Origin: Physcia stellaris | Lineage: Eukaryota; Ascomycota; Lecanoromycetes; Caliciales; Physciaceae | Length of the DNA stretch: 64,000 nt | Assembly: GCA_018902385.1 (NCBI GenBank) | Contig: JABSSW010000048.1 | Location: 1-64,000 of the forward strand | Reading direction: 5' to 3' | Part shown: one piece after another, positions 59,763-64,000 of the stretch | Position numbering within the stretch: the stretch's first letter is position 1 | Layout: each line of letters begins with the position of its first letter | Notes under the pieces: generated by a model | What the model saw: the letters and a program-made list of their open reading frames with translations, nothing else | What the model was told of the DNA's origin: nothing | Databases searched by the model: none | Translations under genes and position numbers: made by a program

Positions 59763-62081
59763 ATGTCAACGGGCAACCGACCAGTACCCAAGAGATTATC
59801 TGACTCAACAATCGATATTCCCTCTCTACAAGAGAATGATTATGATCCAGAGCCAGTGCTTCTATTGCAAACTAGACCCATATCTCATGAACAGCTGATC
59901 GTCGAAGTCAAAGGCATCTATGCGGGCCTTGTCATGGTAGAATCTAAATGCATCGACATAGACAAAGCACAAGCGAAGACCGCACAGGAAAAATCTCCAG
60001 ACAAGCAGAAAAAATTCACTAATGAACAATGGCAAGCTCTCATTCATCTTCATAAGACACTCCTACACGAGCATCACGACTTTTTCTTGGCATCGCAGCA
60101 TCCTTCCGCCAGTCCTGCCCTCAGCAAGCTAGCAAAAAAATATGCTATACCAGCGCGGATGTGGCGTCATGGAATTCATTCCTTTCTAGAAAAGCTACGG
60201 CATCGACTGCCCGAGTCGCTTGACCACATGTTAGCATTCGTCTATATAGCATACTCGATGATGGCTCTACTGTACGAAACAGTTTCGATCTTCGAAGATA
60301 CCTGGATCGAATGTCTTGGTGATCTTGGTCGATATCGGATGGCTATAGAAGACGATGACCAAAGCGATCGAGATGTTTGGTCTGGTGTGGCTCGTTTTTG
60401 GTACGCCAAAGCCGCCGATAAAGCTTCCAAGGGCGGTCGTCTGTATCACCATTTGGCCATCCTGGCACGGCCATACACTTTACAACAATGGTCCTTTTAC
60501 ATGAGATCTCTCACCGTTCCTAGTCCGTCCGAAAACACTCCTTTCAGTACCAGGCATTCTTTTGACCCTCGACTGAACAATAATAGGCTTGACCCGTCAA
60601 GGGGACTTGAAAGCTCTTCAATAAAAGCTCATGCCATTATCTTCACAGAACAAGCACCAGGTGACCCGCCATGGTTCGCCAGAGAAAATGAGCTCCCAAC
60701 AAACTACCCACCGCAGACAAGCACTGTGGTTCCTCTGTCTTGGTGCGATAAGTCTTCGATCTTGAATTGCGTTTCTGCTATAGCGGCATTGGTCGATGAA
60801 CGAGCTTTCTTGACAATATACCCTACCGGGTTTACAAACGTTGATGAGGATGTGGATGAAGAGCGTGCTGTCGAGATTTCCTCAATGGATACGCCTCGGC
60901 AGCAACGTATCTTCTGGCGTTCAGCATACAGTCTCGTGGTACAAAACATTCCCATTCGCTGCAGGCGCCTATCAACGAGACCAAACTCAAGAGCACCGGC
61001 GTCAACTAGCATAGTTGGGCCATTACCAGAAGATTTCACAATAAAGGTACAATCATATCCGCAGTGGTATTTTCTCACCAGTTGGTTTACAAACGTCGAT
61101 GAGGAGAATGAAGAGCATATTGTCGAAACACCCGCGACGGAATCGCCACGACAGCCATTGGCCTTTTGGCTTTGTGCTTGTGGCTCCGCGCATCAAAACA
61201 TTCTTGATTACTGGAGGTATCTAAGAGCGACCCTGAAACTAAGAAGACCGATAACCACCCTGTCACGGTGCATCCGTGCACTTTTGATTTGGCTCACAAC
61301 AGCACCACCTATAGTCGCTGCTAGACCTCTTGGAGGCCCTAGCCCTCCAAGCCTCTGCATTCCCGAGCAACAAGACTTTCTAACAACAACTCTGATGGCG
61401 TCTGCTCACGCAATCCTTACTGCTTCTATCCTCGCTGGTGCCCACTACCTTGCCGAGAAGAGAGGCCACACATCTGTGTACGGTTTCCTCATGACTGTCC
61501 TTGCCTTTGGGTGGTGGGCAATTCGAAACGACGATTCAACGACTTCATGGTCACTTTGGGCGTGAGTAACTTTACCAGCAATCCCCCATACCGGAAGACG
61601 CTGACAACACCTCCAGGGTATTGATTATTTGGTCTGCGTCTGCGATCCAATTTGCCCAGCATGCTTGCCAGCAGCTCTGCACTATAAATAGGTGAGCTTC
61701 ATTCGCTAAATTTCGGTAACTCGAGTCTAAAGATATCCTAGCGCAACACTGATGACGATCACATTGGCGGTGATTTTCGACCTGTCAATCGCAAGTTTCG
61801 TACATTCAAGCGACGCATCAGTCTCGCAGGCAGATCTGCTCACGCTTTCACTGCCATCTTTATCCTTAGGCCTCGCCGTCACTCTCGGATCTTTCACTGC
61901 GCTCCGTCGCCATCGATCGAGTCACATACAGTATATCCCTTTACTCCCGCAGCATCAGGCAGGACAGCTTTCACGAACGGGGTCCGAAGAGATACCGAGT
62001 GAAGAGCGGATCCAGTCAACAAATTCTGGCGAGAATTCGAGCGATGAGCGTGCGAATCATCAGACAGATGCAACCATCTAG
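59763..62081 (+). CDS. Est1/SMG7-like domain protein with membrane-spanning C terminus
   Basis: Three exons (59763-61561, 61617-61691, 61742-62081) give 2214 bases and 737 residues; the introns are 55 and 50 bp. Residues about 85-260 carry the Est1/SMG5-7-type helical domain. The most telling block is DLGRYRMAIEDDDQSDRDVW followed by ARFWYAKAADKASKGGRLYHHLAILARP, which fungal Est1-like proteins share. Residues about 355-500 contain a duplicated segment: FTNVDEDVDEERAVEISSMD and FTNVDEENEEHIVETPATES, each followed by PRQ and an FW motif. The last 220 residues have four or five hydrophobic segments (LMASAHAILTASILAGAHYL; FLMTVLAFGWWAI; LMTITLAVIFDLSIASFV; LSLGLAVTLGSF) and a polar tail. Known Est1/SMG7 proteins act in telomerase recruitment or nonsense-mediated decay and are soluble. 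A membrane form suggests a different, unknown role. Confidence 0.8.
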
Positions 62082-64000
62082 ATGTACGGTAACCCGCAGC
62101 CCAGACGATATCATCCATCACCGTCTATTTCAAGGAGGATGACGACTCCCTCCCGTCCTGCAGATATGACACTCAATTACTGAAAGAAGATAGCGGCTTC
62201 ATTTTCTGTAAGTAGTATTTTGCCACCTTGCGGTCTTCCAAGCCGTCTAAATAACGCTAGAGATGAGAAATTGCGCGCGGATATTTCCAAAACGAATCGT
62301 TTCGATACTACATGATACCCCGGGTTTAAGTATGCAAGATCTACGGACAAACTCAGTCGCCTGAACATAAGATCTGCTCGAACTTCTAGGGCTTTGAGGT
62401 GGATGCGAGCTATTTTCGTGTACGAATACAAATTTTCCTTCCAACGAAGCAAACTCGTCGCCTTTGAGAGCACAATACAGGCAAACTCGTTTCCACCTAC
62501 AAAGTCGAAGTCGATGAAGGCAAACCACGCCGCCTGTGCAGTCAATGCTTCTCACCTAACCTCCTTGGTCTACAAAATATCGTTAACATCAAGGGTACGA
62601 AAGCTAGTTCCTTGGTAAGTATAATTCGTCTTTTCAATCCCTTTGCGTTTATCCCCTCTCCCTCTTGCAAAAGACCCCCCCCATTGTCCAAAGCTATCCT
62701 ATCCCAAATCCCCATCCTCCTCTCGAACTCCCATCTCATTCTCCTCCATCGACCCCAAAGGTAAAGCGCGGGCTAGACTCAATCCCTTCTTTCTTCTCCA
62801 TCCCTATTCACTGGGTACTTATATCAACCTCTCACTCGACGATGTAAGCACAAACAAAGTAACCCGAGCCAGCCGTAATATTCGCATGGGGAAAGGGAAA
62901 TAATTAACTAAAGTAAGTTAAAGAAAAATATTTTCAGCAGGGCTCGCAGCGTGCTCGTGGTAATGTTCTTGTGAGTTTTCCAGTTCATCTCCTTTTTCTC
63001 TCTCTCGTGCCCGCTCTTACCTGACCCTGCCCTTGAGAAATCGGCACACACAAATCGCTTTATTACGATCAATCAATTATTCAATTATTCAATCAATCGA
63101 TCAATCATCGCCAGGTAGAGCTCACCCCCGAAATCCCCCAACACCCATAAATCACCCTTCCCTCCCCCAATTCCCCCTCTTCTCAATCCTCCTCAACCCT
63201 AACATCGAATCCCAAAAAAAGTGCAGGATGACATCCCACAAAAAAGCGAGGGATCTTTGTGTCTATCTCCCACGAAGATTGCGTCAACCCGACATTTCTA
63301 ATCTCTTTGGAACATGTTCTTGGAGGAAAAGACTGGGTCCGGAATTGTCGCGTGAATGAAAGCTCGCTCTTTGCCCTTCCTGAAGGGACATGGATAGATG
63401 ATACGTTTGCGACTCAATGAGAGAGCAGGGGGCGAGGAGAGTAACTGTGAAGCGCAGAAGAGATCACCACCGAAATTATTCCGCACAGGTGGGATAAGCA
63501 GAAGATGGGGATTACAATATCCATGTACCAGAACGAGCACAAGAGCGACGAGTCCTTGAAGACGCGGGAGGGTAGTGTAGTAGCCATATCCACAGCATTC
63601 ATCTGTATTACACATAGTATTATACTACTTTTCCAGTCTCTCCCGCCTTAAGCGATACGTACATCCAGGGAAAGTGAGACCGCGACTATAGATCATTCCC
63701 AAAGGAATAAACAGAAAGCGTACTGGGAGTAGCTCAGAGTGCCTAAACCCCAACCAACATATGCGCCCTGACGCCCTGCTATATGTACTAACCAGACGAC
63801 GCTCGCTGTGCAATGACTTATTTGAGAAAGATGATACTATATTGAAAGAAAGGGAAAGCTATGAAAGATGGTAGATATGGTTGAGTAAAACGCTGGGTGA
63901 TCCAGTCTTGGGACTGATCTCACGTTTCCATTCTGATGAGGTCGAGTCTCCCGAAGTCGAATCAGTTGCCCTGTAGAGCTTTGCGCCATGCCAGACCAGT
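62082..64000. other. Terminal region without a secure gene
   Basis: No clear gene. A minus-strand frame at 62177-62545 (122 residues) ends with ISARNFSSLALFRRLG, which resembles the C-terminal motif of GNAT acetyltransferases. The upstream part does not match, so at most it is a remnant. A CT-rich stretch lies at about 63120-63200. No RNA gene was recognised. Confidence 0.3.

Noticed and set aside
62177-62545. Possible GNAT acetyltransferase
   Set aside because: Only a short C-terminal-like motif fits. The upstream sequence lacks the acetyl-CoA-binding loop and no splice model joins it to more of the domain.
63721-63790. GGGAGTAGCTCAGAG, resembling a tRNA D-arm
   Set aside because: No T-arm consensus or acceptor-stem pairing follows at the right distance.

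Overview
This is a window from a filamentous ascomycete (Pezizomycotina). The evidence is short introns of about 50-60 bp (longest 104 bp) with GT...AG ends, compact gene spacing, and recognisable fungal single-copy genes. Two GC-normal, gene-bearing flanks (about 0-13.0 kb and 45.6-64 kb) enclose a 32.6-kb, extremely AT-rich block of nested, decayed transposable elements (13.03-45.65 kb). I cannot name the species.

Left flank (1-13,027): an RRP43-type exosome subunit and a Rab escort protein (MRS6 type) are divergent from a shared promoter. Next come a very long, low-complexity, multi-exon gene of unknown function and a small mitochondrial thioredoxin-fold protein (FMP46/DUF1687). The first three are recognisable by homology or by continuous internal repeats, but their reading frames change repeatedly. 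The fourth, and every gene on the right flank, reads cleanly.

Central block: a pair of 93-bp inverted repeats, each flanked by TA, brackets the whole block and looks like the ends of an old TA-targeting DNA transposon. Inside, target-site duplications resolve a nest of LTR elements. Element B (non-autonomous, 2.0 kb) holds gypsy element A1 inside its 3' LTR. Gypsy element A2 (same family as A1) holds element C (no pol genes, carries a C2H2-finger-like frame), which in turn holds gypsy element D. All are fossils broken many times. Their sequence has almost no CpT/ApG or CpC/GpG but keeps CpA/TpG and CpG. This is a repeat-induced-point-mutation (RIP)-like signature with an unusual context, because classical RIP acts on CpA. 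A GC-normal island (25.02-27.48 kb) in the middle escaped mutation and carries an unrecognised gene and a 12-bp tandem repeat.

Right flank (45,648-64,000): a peroxisomal-type peroxiredoxin, an acyl-protein thioesterase, a secreted two-domain fasciclin protein and an unrecognised 260-aa protein. These are followed by a small four-cysteine secreted protein, a truncated duplicate of the start of the 260-aa gene, the RNase P/MRP subunit POP1, a small membrane protein, and an Est1/SMG7-like domain protein with a membrane-spanning C terminus. The genes are ordinary neighbours rather than a pathway cluster. The most unusual features of the window are the mutation context and the architecture of the AT-rich block.
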